Shown here: piece by piece, positions 27,589-36,179 of the stretch
Numbering within the stretch: position 1 is the stretch's first letter
Layout of the letters: each line of letters opens with the position of its first letter
Source: Xylophilus sp. Leaf220
GTDB taxonomy: Bacteria > Pseudomonadota > Gammaproteobacteria > Burkholderiales > Burkholderiaceae_C
Assembly (NCBI RefSeq): GCF_001421705.1
Contig: NZ_LMKO01000024.1
Coordinates: 136,458-200,457, forward strand
Reading direction: 5' to 3'
Length of the DNA: 64,000 bases
The notes under the pieces: model-generated
Told to the model about the DNA's origin: nothing
What the model saw: only the letters and a program-made list of their open reading frames with translations
Database searches by the model: none
Program-made: the position numbers and the translations under genes

Positions 27589-27705
27589 GGTGCAGGGAAC
27601 TCCACGTGCTGTGTTGAAGGGATGCTACCAACGGTAACAAGCACGGAGTATGCCGACCGATCGCGTTCCTTCCCAGTGCAGGAGATGCCGCCTGTCGGAG
27701 CGCGC

Positions 27706-27736
27706 GGCATCCCGCGCCGTGTTGGCGCGGGATGCC
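27706..27736. terminator. Strong GC hairpin downstream of the PQQ dehydrogenase
   Basis: Perfect 13-bp arms GGCATCCCGCGCC (27706-27718) and GGCGCGGGATGCC (27724-27736) around a 5-nt loop, 13 nt past the stop of the leftward dehydrogenase gene. No T-run follows on the minus strand, so it may be a Rho-dependent or RNA-stabilising end rather than an intrinsic terminator. Confidence 0.55.
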
Positions 27737-27749
27737 GGGCCGGGAACCG

Positions 27750-30422
27750 CTACCGGGCGGCCTTGCCCGCCGGCAGGGCGTAGGCGATCACGTAGTCGCC
27801 CACCTTGGTGCCCAGCGAGCCGTGGCCGCCGGCGACCACCACCAGGTACTGCCGGCCGTCGGTGCCGGTGTAGGTCATCGGCGTGGCCTGGCCGCCGGCC
27901 GGCAGCCGGTGCTGCCAGAGCTGGCGGCCGTTGGCCACGTCGTAGGCCCGCACGAAGTAGTCGATCGTGCCCGACAGGAAGGCCACGCCGCCCGCGGTGA
28001 CGATCGGGCCGCCAAGGTTGGGCACGCCCATCTTGAACGGCACCGGAATCGGCGACTGGTCGCGCACCGTGCCGTTGCGGTGCTGCCAGGCCACCTTGCC
28101 GGTCGCCAGGTCGGCGCCGGCCACGTAGCCCCAGGGCGGCGCGATGCAGGGGACGCCGAAGGGCGAGACGAAGGGGCCGAGCTTGATGGCGAACGGCGCG
28201 CCGAAGTTCTCGTTCAAGGCCGGCAGCGCGCCCTGCGGCGGCGAGCCGCCCTGCACCAGTTGCGTGGTGGCGTCGGTGCGCGGCACCAGCGTCGAGACGA
28301 AGGGCAGGTACGTCGGCGTGGCGAACACGGTGCCGCGCTGCGGATCGACCGCCACGCCGCCCCAGTTGAAGACGCCGAAGTTGCCGGGGTAGATCAGCGA
28401 GCCGCCGGTCGAGGGAGGCGTGAACCGGCCCTCGTAGCGCAGCTTGTGGAAGGCGATGCGGCAGTACAGCTGGTCGAACACGGTGGCGCCCCACATGTCG
28501 CGGCCGGCCAGCCGCGGCGGGTCGAACGACAGGGCCGAGCGCGGCTGCGTCGGCGCGCTGCGGTCGCCGGCGGCGGCCCCCTGCGGCGCCGGGTCCTCGG
28601 TGACCGGCAGCACCGGGGTGCCGGTGCGGCGGTCGAGCACGAACAGTTCGCCCTGCTTGGTGGGCTGCACCAGCGCGGGCACGGTGGCACCGTTCACCTT
28701 CAGGTCGACCAGGCTCGGCTGGGCCGGCACGTCGTAGTCCCACAGGTCGTGGTGCACCGTCTGGAAGTTCCAGCGCACCTTGCCGGTGGCCAGGTCGAGC
28801 GCGACGACAGAGGACGAGTATTTCTCGACCGCCGGGCTGCGGTTGCCGCCCCACTGGTCGGGCGGCTGGTTGCCCAGCGGCACGTAGACCATGCCCAGGG
28901 CCTCGTCCACGCTGGAGATCGACCAGCTGTTGGGCGAGTTGACGGTGTAGCGCTGGCCCGGGCCGATCGGCGCGGTGTCGTCGGGGTTGCCCGAATCCCA
29001 GTTCCAGACCAGCGCGCCGGTGGCGATGTCGAAGCCGCGGATCACGCCCGACTGCTCCTTGGTGGAGACGTTGTCGAGCACCGTGCCGCCCACGACGATC
29101 AGCTTCTGCGTCAGCACCACCGGCGAGGTCGAGTAGTAGCTGCCGGGGTTCAGGTTGGGCATGTTCGCCCACAGGTCGATCTGGCCGCGGCCCTGGCCGA
29201 AATCGGTGCACACCGCGCCGGTTTCCGGATCGAGCGCGATCAGCCGGCCGTCGGCCGTGGGCATGAAGAGCCGGGCCGGGCATTGCGCGACGGTGCGGGC
29301 GCCGTCGGCCGCGGCGACCGGCTGGGCCGACTGGCCGGCACGGGCGGCGGGCTCGGTGGGGGCGACCGCGGCGGTGGCCGCTGCAGGCGCCGGTGCGGAC
29401 GGGCCGGCCGGCGACGGCGAGACGACGGCCGTCGGTGCGGCGGCCGGGGCCGTGTCGGCAGCCGTCGGAGCCGCCACCGGTGCGGGCGCGGCGGCAGGGG
29501 CGACCGCGTCACCGGCCACCACAGGTGCCACCGCGCTCGAACCGGCGGCGGCAGGGGCGGAGGCCGCCGTGGCTGCCGCGGCCTGGTACGACAGGCCGCG
29601 GCAGGTCAGGTGCTGCAGCGCCAGTTCGCCCTGGATCTTCGGGTCGTAGCGCCATACCTCGGCCCCGGTGGTGGCGTCGAGCGCGATCACCGACTGGTGC
29701 GGGGTGCAGAAGTAGAGCCGGTTGCCCACCTTGAGCGGGGTGGCCTCGAAGGTCGTCTCTACCGGGTCGCCCGGACGGCCGCGCACGTCGCCGGTGCGGT
29801 ACTGCCAGGCAACCTCCAGGCCGTCGACGTTGGCGGGCGTGATCTGGGCCAGCGGCGAATAGCGCTGGCCGAAGCCGGTGCGGCCGTAGGCGTGCCATTC
29901 GCCGGGCGGCACGCCGTCGGTGGCCGGCGCGGTGGCGGCGGTATCGGCCGACGGCAGGCTGCCGGCGACCTCGTGCCGGTCGACGAACCACGACGCCACG
30001 CCGATCGCCGCGAACAGCGCCAGCACCGCGCCCAGCGCCGCACCGCCGCCCCGCCGGGCCGACGGCACCGCGCCGGGGCCCGCCAGCAAGCCGCGCCGCG
30101 CCCAGGGGGTGAGCATCAGCACGCCCAGCACGAACAGCACGTCGCCGCGCGCGGCCAGCGGCCACCAGTCGAGGCCCACCTCCCACAGCGACCACGCCAG
30201 CGTCACCGCCACCAGCGCCGCCATCAGCCCCAGAGCGGCCGGACGGCGCCGCACCAGGAGCACGCCCACCGCCAGCAGCGCCAGCCCGGCCGGCAGGTAG
30301 TACCAGGAGCCGCCCAGCACCACCAGCCACAGCCCGGCGCCCGCCAGCACCGCCCCGGCCAGTGCCGTCAGCACCCCCAGGACGACAGGAAAACGGGAGC
30401 GGGTGGGCGTGTGGATGGCCAT
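27750..30422 (-). CDS. Membrane-bound PQQ-dependent dehydrogenase, glucose/quinate/shikimate family
   Basis: 890 residues. Five N-terminal membrane helices (about 12-145) anchor a periplasmic eight-bladed beta-propeller that starts at EWHAYGRTGFGQRYSPL. YFCTPHQSVIALDATTGAEVWRYDP, IRGFDIATGALVWNWDSGNP and HHDLWDYDVPAQPSLVDL are family signatures around the PQQ site. Enzymes of this group oxidise glucose to gluconate or quinate/shikimate to dehydro forms and pass electrons to ubiquinone. It is about 90 residues longer than Gcd because of an Ala/Pro/Val-rich insert at about 278-375, between CRGLSYQ and CPARLFMPTADGRL. The quinate operon at 59-64 kb makes quinate or shikimate a plausible substrate; glucose is equally possible. 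Confidence 0.88.
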   Translation of the reverse strand: MAIHTPTRSRFPVVLGVLTALAGAVLAGAGLWLVVLGGSWYYLPAGLALLAVGVLLVRRRPAALGLMAALVAVTLAWSLWEVGLDWWPLAARGDVLFVLGVLMLTPWARRGLLAGPGAVPSARRGGGAALGAVLALFAAIGVASWFVDRHEVAGSLPSADTAATAPATDGVPPGEWHAYGRTGFGQRYSPLAQITPANVDGLEVAWQYRTGDVRGRPGDPVETTFEATPLKVGNRLYFCTPHQSVIALDATTGAEVWRYDPKIQGELALQHLTCRGLSYQAAAATAASAPAAAGSSAVAPVVAGDAVAPAAAPAPVAAPTAADTAPAAAPTAVVSPSPAGPSAPAPAAATAAVAPTEPAARAGQSAQPVAAADGARTVAQCPARLFMPTADGRLIALDPETGAVCTDFGQGRGQIDLWANMPNLNPGSYYSTSPVVLTQKLIVVGGTVLDNVSTKEQSGVIRGFDIATGALVWNWDSGNPDDTAPIGPGQRYTVNSPNSWSISSVDEALGMVYVPLGNQPPDQWGGNRSPAVEKYSSSVVALDLATGKVRWNFQTVHHDLWDYDVPAQPSLVDLKVNGATVPALVQPTKQGELFVLDRRTGTPVLPVTEDPAPQGAAAGDRSAPTQPRSALSFDPPRLAGRDMWGATVFDQLYCRIAFHKLRYEGRFTPPSTGGSLIYPGNFGVFNWGGVAVDPQRGTVFATPTYLPFVSTLVPRTDATTQLVQGGSPPQGALPALNENFGAPFAIKLGPFVSPFGVPCIAPPWGYVAGADLATGKVAWQHRNGTVRDQSPIPVPFKMGVPNLGGPIVTAGGVAFLSGTIDYFVRAYDVANGRQLWQHRLPAGGQATPMTYTGTDGRQYLVVVAGGHGSLGTKVGDYVIAYALPAGKAAR

Positions 30423-30561
30423 GGAAATCCTTCGTGCTGCAGAAGGCAGCGGCTGGGCGAATGCAAGCGCAGGAGGATGACGGACGTCGCAGCGCAGCGC
30501 ACTAGGCGGACGACGTCATCGGTTGTAGGAGCGGCGCCAAACATCGCCCTCTGGCAAATGC

Positions 30562-30619
30562 ATTGCTATCGTTTAGATAGCTGCTGGCCGGCGCAGATCG
30601 CCGGCTACAGCCATTTTTC
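30562..30619 (+). repeat. Dispersed element copy between the dehydrogenase and YjjJ-like genes
   Basis: ATTGCTATCGTTTAGATAGC, then GCCGGCG (30587-30593) / CGCCGGC (30599-30605), then TACAGCCATTTTT. It lies in a 244-nt gap upstream of the dehydrogenase start and downstream of the YjjJ-like stop, so it may end the leftward YjjJ transcript. Confidence 0.7.
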
Positions 30620-30666
30620 ATTCGAAAAGACGCGCTATGCGCCAAGGGTCGGCCGGCGTCTCGCCG

Positions 30667-31971
30667 CTAACGCCCCAGATGCTGCAGGTTGTCCGTCGCG
30701 ATCCGGCGGAAGCCGGCCGACACCCGCGCGTCGGTTGCCACCGCATCCCAGAACACCCGGGCCAGTGCGCGCGCGCGGTCCCATTCGGCCAGGGTGGCGG
30801 CGGTGGGCTGCAGGCCGCGGGCGGCGAAGTCGCGCAGCACCAGCTCGTTGCCGACCGGCGCGTAGAGCATCGGCAGCATGTCGTAGGTGGGCGAGAGCAC
30901 CCAGTCGTCGTCTTCCAGCAGCAGCGAGATGTTGCCGTAGTGCCGGTCGGTGTTGGCGATCAGGATGCCGTAGGCCTCCAGCAGCCGCAGGTGGGCCGCG
31001 TCCGCCGCGGTGAGCAGGCCGCGCGCCACCATCCGGTTGGCGGTGGCGGCCCAGTTGTCCATCTCGCCGACGTATTCCGAGTCGTAGACCAGCAGCGACA
31101 CCATGCCGATGCGGCCCTGCGCGGTGCGGTCGAAGCGCTCGGCCTCGAAGAACACCCGGCCCGCGCCGGTGTGGATGCGGGTGCGGGCCGCGGGCAGGCC
31201 GGCATCCGCCAGCACCTGCAGCGCCAGGTGCTCGCAGACCAGCAGGTCGCGGGTGCGCTGGTCGACCGGGCCGTCGCCGGCCGGCGAGAACTTCACGATC
31301 ACGTGCCGGCCGCCCACGACGGTGCAGAACTTGGGCTGCTCGCCGCCGGCCGACGAGCCCGGAAGCGTCCCCTGCATCGCGCGCTCGGCCAGCGCCGGGT
31401 ACGCATCGGCCGCATCGACCCGGCTGGCGCGCGCCGGTAGCGTGTGGAAGCGCTGGAACGCCGCCTCGCCCACCACCAGGTTGCCCGGCAGGTCGTCGCC
31501 GAAGAGCGCCAGCGCGCGCAGCACGTCGTCGTCGCTCCAGTGGCGCGGGTCGGTGCCCAATTGCAGCTCGGGGTGGGCATGCGCGAAGGTGCGGCCCATG
31601 AAGCCCTGCGGCCGCATGTCGTTGAGGAACCAGGGCAGGCCGTCGTGCCGCTGGCTCAGGCCGTCGGCCTCGTCGGCCCAGAGCGCGCCTCCCTCCAGCG
31701 GCACCAGCCGGGCGAAGGGCGAGGCCCGGCCCTCTGCGTCGATTCGCATCGCCGGGATCTCGCGGCCGATGCCCGCCAGCGTGCGCGGCAGCACGTAGCG
31801 CCGGGAACGGGCTGCGCCGACGGCCAGCACCTCGCCGGACTGCAGCAGCGGCGCCAACGCACGCGAGACGGTCGGCTGGCTCACGCCCAGCAGCGCCTGC
31901 AGCTCGGGGCTGGAGAGCACGCTGCCGGCACGGCGCAGCGACTGGAGGACGGTGGTGGAAGCGGTGGGCAT
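30667..31971 (-). CDS. YjjJ-type protein: N-terminal helix-turn-helix fused to a HipA-like kinase
   Basis: 434 residues. A winged-helix segment (LQALLGVSQPTVSRALAPL, about 25-43) is fused to a HipA-like serine/threonine kinase: GSSAGGEQPKF (glycine-rich loop, about 206-216), VIVKFSP (ATP-binding Lys), NTDRHYGNI (catalytic Asp-Asn loop) and SPTYDMLPM (metal-binding Asp). HipA of E. coli phosphorylates glutamyl-tRNA synthetase; YjjJ is a HipA-like toxin without a separate HipB antitoxin. Here the DNA-binding part could do the antitoxin/repressor job in one chain. A matching inverted repeat lies 5 nt upstream of the start. Target unknown. Confidence 0.83.
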   Translation of the reverse strand: MPTASTTVLQSLRRAGSVLSSPELQALLGVSQPTVSRALAPLLQSGEVLAVGAARSRRYVLPRTLAGIGREIPAMRIDAEGRASPFARLVPLEGGALWADEADGLSQRHDGLPWFLNDMRPQGFMGRTFAHAHPELQLGTDPRHWSDDDVLRALALFGDDLPGNLVVGEAAFQRFHTLPARASRVDAADAYPALAERAMQGTLPGSSAGGEQPKFCTVVGGRHVIVKFSPAGDGPVDQRTRDLLVCEHLALQVLADAGLPAARTRIHTGAGRVFFEAERFDRTAQGRIGMVSLLVYDSEYVGEMDNWAATANRMVARGLLTAADAAHLRLLEAYGILIANTDRHYGNISLLLEDDDWVLSPTYDMLPMLYAPVGNELVLRDFAARGLQPTAATLAEWDRARALARVFWDAVATDARVSAGFRRIATDNLQHLGR

Positions 31972-31975
31972 GCCG

Positions 31976-32010
31976 GAATATTGAAGTGAATAGATATTTT
32001 CAACGTATTC
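31976..32010. promoter_or_regulatory. Inverted repeat overlapping the YjjJ-like promoter
   Basis: GAATATTGAA (31976-31985) and TTCAA-CG-TATTC (31999-32010) form an interrupted palindrome just before the start codon. On the minus strand it contains TTGAAA, 17 nt, TATTCC, a reasonable sigma-70 promoter. Binding of the protein's own HTH here would give autorepression; this is inferred. Confidence 0.55.
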
Positions 32011-32136
32011 CCTTTCGGGTCAACGACTTGATGGACAGGTTGAATAAATCGCGGAACCGCGCTGCAGCCCTTCACCGCCAGGGACACGCGCGGTCGGCGA
32101 AAATCCGGGGCTTTGCACCCTCCTCCGAAAGCCGCC

Positions 32137-32613
32137 ATGAAGATCGAGAAAAACACCGCCGTCACCCTCCGCTTCAAGGTGGCCGACGCCCAGGGCAAGC
32201 TGATCGAGCAAAGCGCCGAGCCCACCGCCTACCTGCACGGCGGCTACGACAACACCCTGCCGAAGATCGAGGAAGCGCTCGAAGGCCAGGAGGTCGGCTA
32301 CACCACCACCCTGGCCCTGCAGCCTGCCGACGCCTTCGGCGAGCGCGACGAATCCCTGGTGCGCACCATCCCCAAGAGCGAGTTTCCGCCCGGCGTGAAG
32401 GTCGGCGGCCAGCTGGAAGGCACGACCGACGGCGGCTCGCCCCACGTCTTCCACGTGATGAAGATCAAGGGCCAGGAAGTCCTGCTGGACGGCAATCACC
32501 CGCTGGCCGGCAAGGCGCTGCGGTTCACCATCACCGTGACCGGCGTGCGGGCGGCCTCGGCCGAAGAGGTGGCGCACGGGCATGTGCACGGGGCGCACGG
32601 GCACCACCATTGA
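32137..32613 (+). CDS. slyD: SlyD-type FKBP peptidyl-prolyl isomerase
   Basis: 158 residues. FKBP half-domains flank the IF chaperone insert: YLHGGYDNTLPKIEEALEG, then LQPADAFGERDESLV, then GNHPLAGKALRFTITV near the end of the core. The C-terminus is histidine-rich (HGHVHGAHGHHH), as in metal-binding SlyD. The protein folds proline-containing clients and delivers nickel to hydrogenase or urease factors in other bacteria. The ATG at 32137 is preferred to an upstream TTG. Transcribed away from the YjjJ-like gene. Confidence 0.93.
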   Translation: MKIEKNTAVTLRFKVADAQGKLIEQSAEPTAYLHGGYDNTLPKIEEALEGQEVGYTTTLALQPADAFGERDESLVRTIPKSEFPPGVKVGGQLEGTTDGGSPHVFHVMKIKGQEVLLDGNHPLAGKALRFTITVTGVRAASAEEVAHGHVHGAHGHHH

Positions 32614-32679
32614 TCCGTCGAACGCGGTGTCGCGGCAGCCGCCGAGCCGCAAGCCCCGCATGACGCCGCCACACGACCG

Positions 32680-33210
32680 ATGAGCCTGCTCGACCGACTG
32701 GGCCCGCGCATCTGCGTCATGGGGCCCTCCAACAGCGGCAAGTCGACCCTGGCGGTGGCCATCGCGCGCCGCCGGGGCCTGCCGGCCCTCCACCTCGACC
32801 AGCTCTACCACCAGCCCCATACCGACTGGCAGCCCCGGCCGACGGCCGAATTCCTTCGGCTGCATGCCCTGGCGATCGAGGGGGCGCGATGGGTGATCGA
32901 GGGCAACTACAGCAGCTGCATCGCCCCTCGGCTGGCGCGCGCCACGGGCCTGATCCTGCTGGACGTCCCGACCGCCACCAGCCTTTTCCGGTACTTCCGC
33001 CGCACTTGGTGCGAAACCGACCGCAAGGGGGCGCTGGACGGCCAAATGGACAGCGTGAAGTGGCAGATGCTCCACCACATCGCCGTCGTGACCCCGCGCA
33101 ACCGCGCGCGCTACGCCGCGATGTTCGAGGAATCCGCTCTGCCCAAGGTTCGGCTCGCGACGCGTGCTGCGATCGACTGCTTCTACAGCGCGGAAGCGCT
33201 GGAACGCTGA
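32680..33210 (+). CDS. Small P-loop NTPase, adenylate kinase-like
   Basis: 176 residues. Walker A GPSNSGKST lies at residues 15-23, followed by LHLDQLYHQP and GARWVIEGNYSS. These are features of the FlaR/topology-modulation subgroup of adenylate kinase-like proteins, in which a conserved LD near the second strand and the EGNY segment bind the acceptor. The substrate is unknown. It follows slyD by 66 nt on the same strand and may share its transcript. No signal or membrane segment. Confidence 0.75.
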   Translation: MSLLDRLGPRICVMGPSNSGKSTLAVAIARRRGLPALHLDQLYHQPHTDWQPRPTAEFLRLHALAIEGARWVIEGNYSSCIAPRLARATGLILLDVPTATSLFRYFRRTWCETDRKGALDGQMDSVKWQMLHHIAVVTPRNRARYAAMFEESALPKVRLATRAAIDCFYSAEALER

Positions 33211-33224
33211 CCGCCCCGCCGCCC

Positions 33225-34211
33225 CTACTCGATCCGCGCCCCCGACGACTTCACCACCACCGCCATCGTCTCCCAGTCCGCCCGCAGCAGCTGCGCGAAC
33301 GCGGCGGCGCTGGTGCTGCGCGGCTCGACGCCCAGGCGCTTGAAGCGTTCCTGGATCGCCGGGTCGGCCATCACCTTGTTGATCGCGGCGTTGAGCCTTT
33401 CCACCTCGGCGGGCGGGGTGGCGGCCGGGGCCAGCACGCCGATCCAGGAATCGAAGACGTAGCCGGGCACGCCGGCCTCGGCCACCGTGGGCAGCTGGGG
33501 CAGGAAGGCGCTGCGGGCCTTGCCGGTGCCGGCCAGCAGCCGCACCCGCGGGTCGGCCTGCAGCCCGATCACGCCGATGCTCGAAGAGGTGACGGCCTGT
33601 ACCCGGCCGGCCAGTACCTCGTTGACCGCCTCGCCGGTGGATTTCATCGGGATGTGGGTCATCTCCAGCCCGGCCTTGGCGAGGAACGAGGCCATCGCCA
33701 GGTGGGTGGCGCTGCCGTTGCCGGCCGAGGCGTAGTTGTACTGGCCGGGCTTGGATTTCACCTCGCGCACGAAGTCGGCCAGGGTGGCGACGCCCGGCAT
33801 GTTGGCCGCGGCGGCGATCACGTAGTCGGCGGTGCCGACCTGGGCGACGCCCACGAAGTCCTGCAGCGGCCGGTAGGGCAGCTTGGCATACAGGTGGTCG
33901 GCGATATGGTGGCTGGCCGCGGCCAGCACCAGGGTGTTGCCGTCGGCGGGGGCCTTGGCCACGTAGGCGGAGCCCACCGTGCCGCCGGCGCCGGCGCGGT
34001 TCTCGACCACCACGCTGGCGCCGCCCAGGGCCTGGCCCAGCTCGGCGTTGAAGGCGCGGGCCACGGTGTCCTGCACCGCCCCCGTGCCGAAGGGCACCAC
34101 CATGCGGATGATCCGCGTCTGCTGGGCCCGGGCCCCACCCGCCAGCGCGGTGCAGGCGATGGCCGCCAGGCCGGAAAGCGCACGGCGGCGCAGCAGGAAA
34201 TCGGACGACAT
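33225..34211 (-). CDS. Bug/TctC-family periplasmic solute receptor linked to an amidohydrolase
   Basis: 328 residues. The signal peptide is LLRRRALSGLAAIACTALAGGARAQ. Mature landmarks: MVVPFGTGAVQDTVARAF, VVENRAGAGGTVG, YASAGNGSATHLAMASF and LPTVAEAGVPGYVF. ATG 34211 was chosen over a GTG at 34229 because AAAGG stands at a proper distance upstream. The M20 amidohydrolase gene lies 61 nt upstream in the same direction, so the receptor may capture the N-acyl or amide substrate, or the product, of that enzyme (inference). Confidence 0.88.
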   Translation of the reverse strand: MSSDFLLRRRALSGLAAIACTALAGGARAQQTRIIRMVVPFGTGAVQDTVARAFNAELGQALGGASVVVENRAGAGGTVGSAYVAKAPADGNTLVLAAASHHIADHLYAKLPYRPLQDFVGVAQVGTADYVIAAAANMPGVATLADFVREVKSKPGQYNYASAGNGSATHLAMASFLAKAGLEMTHIPMKSTGEAVNEVLAGRVQAVTSSSIGVIGLQADPRVRLLAGTGKARSAFLPQLPTVAEAGVPGYVFDSWIGVLAPAATPPAEVERLNAAINKVMADPAIQERFKRLGVEPRSTSAAAFAQLLRADWETMAVVVKSSGARIE

Positions 34212-34272
34212 CGAGACAACCTTTCTCACGCGCCGGGCACGGCGACGAAACGGGGGAAGAACGTGTTCGACC

Positions 34273-35487
34273 TCAGGCCGCGATGCTGCCCTGGGCCGCC
34301 GGCATCCAGCGCTGGACCAGATGGACGTAATAGCTGGCGCCGATGGGGATGATCGCGTCGTTGAAGTCGAACGAGGTGTTGTGCACCACGCAAGGACCGG
34401 GCCCGTGGCCCGGGTCGCGGTGATCGCCCTCGCCGTTGCCCAGGAAAGCGTAGCAGCCGGGGCGCACCTGCAGCATGTGGGCGAAGTCCTCGGCGCCCAT
34501 CACCGCCGGGAAGTCCTCGACCACCATCGCGTCGCCCACCACCTCGCGCATCACCTCGGCGGCGAAGCGCGATTCTTCCGCGTGGTTGACCACCGGCGGC
34601 GATGCGCGGCGGAACGCCACCTCGGCCGTGCATTCGTGCGCCGCGGCAACGTGCTCGGCCAGGGTGCGCATCCGCTCCTCGATCCTGTCCAATGCCGGCA
34701 GCGAGAAGGTGCGCACCGTGCCGCCGACCGCCGCGGTGTCGGGGATCACGTTGGGTGCGTTGGAGCCCTCCAGCTGGGTGACCGCGACCAGCGCCCGCTC
34801 GGTGCTGGCGATGCTGCGCGGCACGATGGTCTGCAGCTGCTGGGCCAGCGCGACCACCGCGCCCACCGGGTCGATGCCGGTGTGCGGCATCGCGGCGTGG
34901 GTGCCGCGGCCGCGCACCGTGATCCGGTAGGTGTTGCTCGACGCCATCAGCGCGCCGGGGTTGAGGGCGAACTTGCCGACCGCGCCGGTCGGGAAGTTGT
35001 GCAGCGCGAAGACGGCGTCGCAGGGAAAGCGCTCGAACAGGCCGTCCTCGATCATCCGCCGGGCGCCGGCCTTGCCCATCTCTTCGGCGGGCTGGAAGAT
35101 GAAGTGCACCGTGCCGTCGAAGGGCGCGCTCTGCTGCGACAGGTGCCAGGCGGCGGCCAGCAGCATGGTGGTGTGGCCGTCGTGGCCGCAGGCGTGCATC
35201 CGGCCGGGGTTCTGCGACCGGTGGGCGAACGCGTTGGCCTCTTCCATCGGCAGCGCGTCCATGTCGGCGCGCAGGCCGATGGTGCGGCCGCCGGTGCCCT
35301 TCTTCAGCACGCCGACCAGGCCGGTGCCGGCGATGCCGCGGTGCACCGCGATGCCCCACTCCTGCAGCAGCCCGGCGACGATGTCGGAGGTGCGGTGCTC
35401 CTCGAAGCCGAGTTCGGGGTGGGCATGGAGGTCGCGGCGGATCGCGACGAAACGGGCGACATCGGCAAAAGCGTCGGTAGGGTGCAT
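34273..35487 (-). CDS. M20-family amidohydrolase (hippurate / N-acyl-amino acid hydrolase type)
   Basis: 404 residues from ATG 35487. Metal-site motifs of the M20D subfamily are intact: RADMDALPMEE, HACGHDGHTTMLL, FQPAEEMGKAGARRMIEDG and MGAEDFAHML near the end; a dimerisation domain lies in the middle (about 185-300). These cytoplasmic zinc enzymes remove acyl groups from amino acids, or act on indole-acetyl conjugates and hippurate. It is followed by a Bug receptor gene in the same orientation, forming a two-gene uptake-and-hydrolysis unit. Substrate is not predictable from the sequence. Confidence 0.9.
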   Translation of the reverse strand: MHPTDAFADVARFVAIRRDLHAHPELGFEEHRTSDIVAGLLQEWGIAVHRGIAGTGLVGVLKKGTGGRTIGLRADMDALPMEEANAFAHRSQNPGRMHACGHDGHTTMLLAAAWHLSQQSAPFDGTVHFIFQPAEEMGKAGARRMIEDGLFERFPCDAVFALHNFPTGAVGKFALNPGALMASSNTYRITVRGRGTHAAMPHTGIDPVGAVVALAQQLQTIVPRSIASTERALVAVTQLEGSNAPNVIPDTAAVGGTVRTFSLPALDRIEERMRTLAEHVAAAHECTAEVAFRRASPPVVNHAEESRFAAEVMREVVGDAMVVEDFPAVMGAEDFAHMLQVRPGCYAFLGNGEGDHRDPGHGPGPCVVHNTSFDFNDAIIPIGASYYVHLVQRWMPAAQGSIAA

Positions 35488-35587
35488 GGCGGGCCTGGGG
35501 GATTTCGAGCGATGGGGAAATCCATTCTGGCGCAAGACCCACAATCGCGGGTCCCCGATCCGATCCATCCCCAAGCCCCTTCGCACC

Positions 35588-35953
35588 ATGAGAAGCCCAG
35601 ACGCCCGCGGCGGCCTCGTCTATTCGACCGACACCGGCCGCACCTGCCCCGCCTGCCGCCAGGCCGCCGCCGACTGCCGCTGCAAGGCCCTGGCCGCGGC
35701 CGCCGTGCGCGGCGACGGCAAGGTGCGGGTGCTCTACGAGACCAAGGGCCGCGGCGGCAAGGGCGTGACCGTGGTGCGCGGCCTGCCGCTGGCGCCCGAC
35801 GCGCTGGCGGCGCTCGGCAAGCAGCTGCGCACCGCCTGCGGCGCCGGCGGCACCGCCAAGGACGGCGTGCTGGAGATCCAGGGCGACCACCGCGACCTGG
35901 TCATGGCCGCGCTGGAGAAGCAGGGCCACGCGCCCAAGCGGGCCGGAGGCTGA
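35588..35953 (+). CDS. SUI1/eIF1-like translation factor (YciH type)
   Basis: 121 residues. GRGGKGVTVVRGLPL and the C-terminal LEIQGDHRDLVMAALEKQG are the SUI1 fold signatures; the N-terminus has a CPACRQ..DCRCKA cysteine cluster common in bacterial YciH. Bacterial members can bias initiation-codon choice in vitro and otherwise are poorly understood. It starts 101 nt from the divergent amidohydrolase gene and is followed 2 nt later by a small DUF3820 gene. Confidence 0.9.
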   Translation: MRSPDARGGLVYSTDTGRTCPACRQAAADCRCKALAAAAVRGDGKVRVLYETKGRGGKGVTVVRGLPLAPDALAALGKQLRTACGAGGTAKDGVLEIQGDHRDLVMAALEKQGHAPKRAGG

Positions 35954-35955
35954 CG

Positions 35956-36162
35956 GTGGACGTGGCCGACCTGCAGAAGCTGATCACCCGCGAGATGCCC
36001 TTCGGCAAGCACCAGGGCTGCCCGATCGCCGACCTGCCGGCCAACTACCTGCACTGGTTCGCCCGCGAAGGCTTTCCGCCGGGCGAGATCGGCCGGCTGC
36101 TGGCGCTGATGTTCGAGATCGACCACAACGGCCTGCGCGACCTGCTGGCGCCGCTGCGCTGA
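35956..36162 (+). CDS. DUF3820 family small protein
   Basis: 68 residues from GTG 35956, with GGAGG at 35945-35949 as ribosome site. EMPFGKHQGCPIADLPANYL is the DUF3820 hallmark, a short domain also described as a putative quorum-sensing-regulated virulence factor; its molecular job is unknown. It directly follows the SUI1-like gene and is almost certainly translated from the same transcript. Too short to be recognised by length alone; the motif makes it a real gene. Confidence 0.85.
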   Translation: MDVADLQKLITREMPFGKHQGCPIADLPANYLHWFAREGFPPGEIGRLLALMFEIDHNGLRDLLAPLR

Positions 36163-36179
36163 ACCGCGCCCCACCGCGG

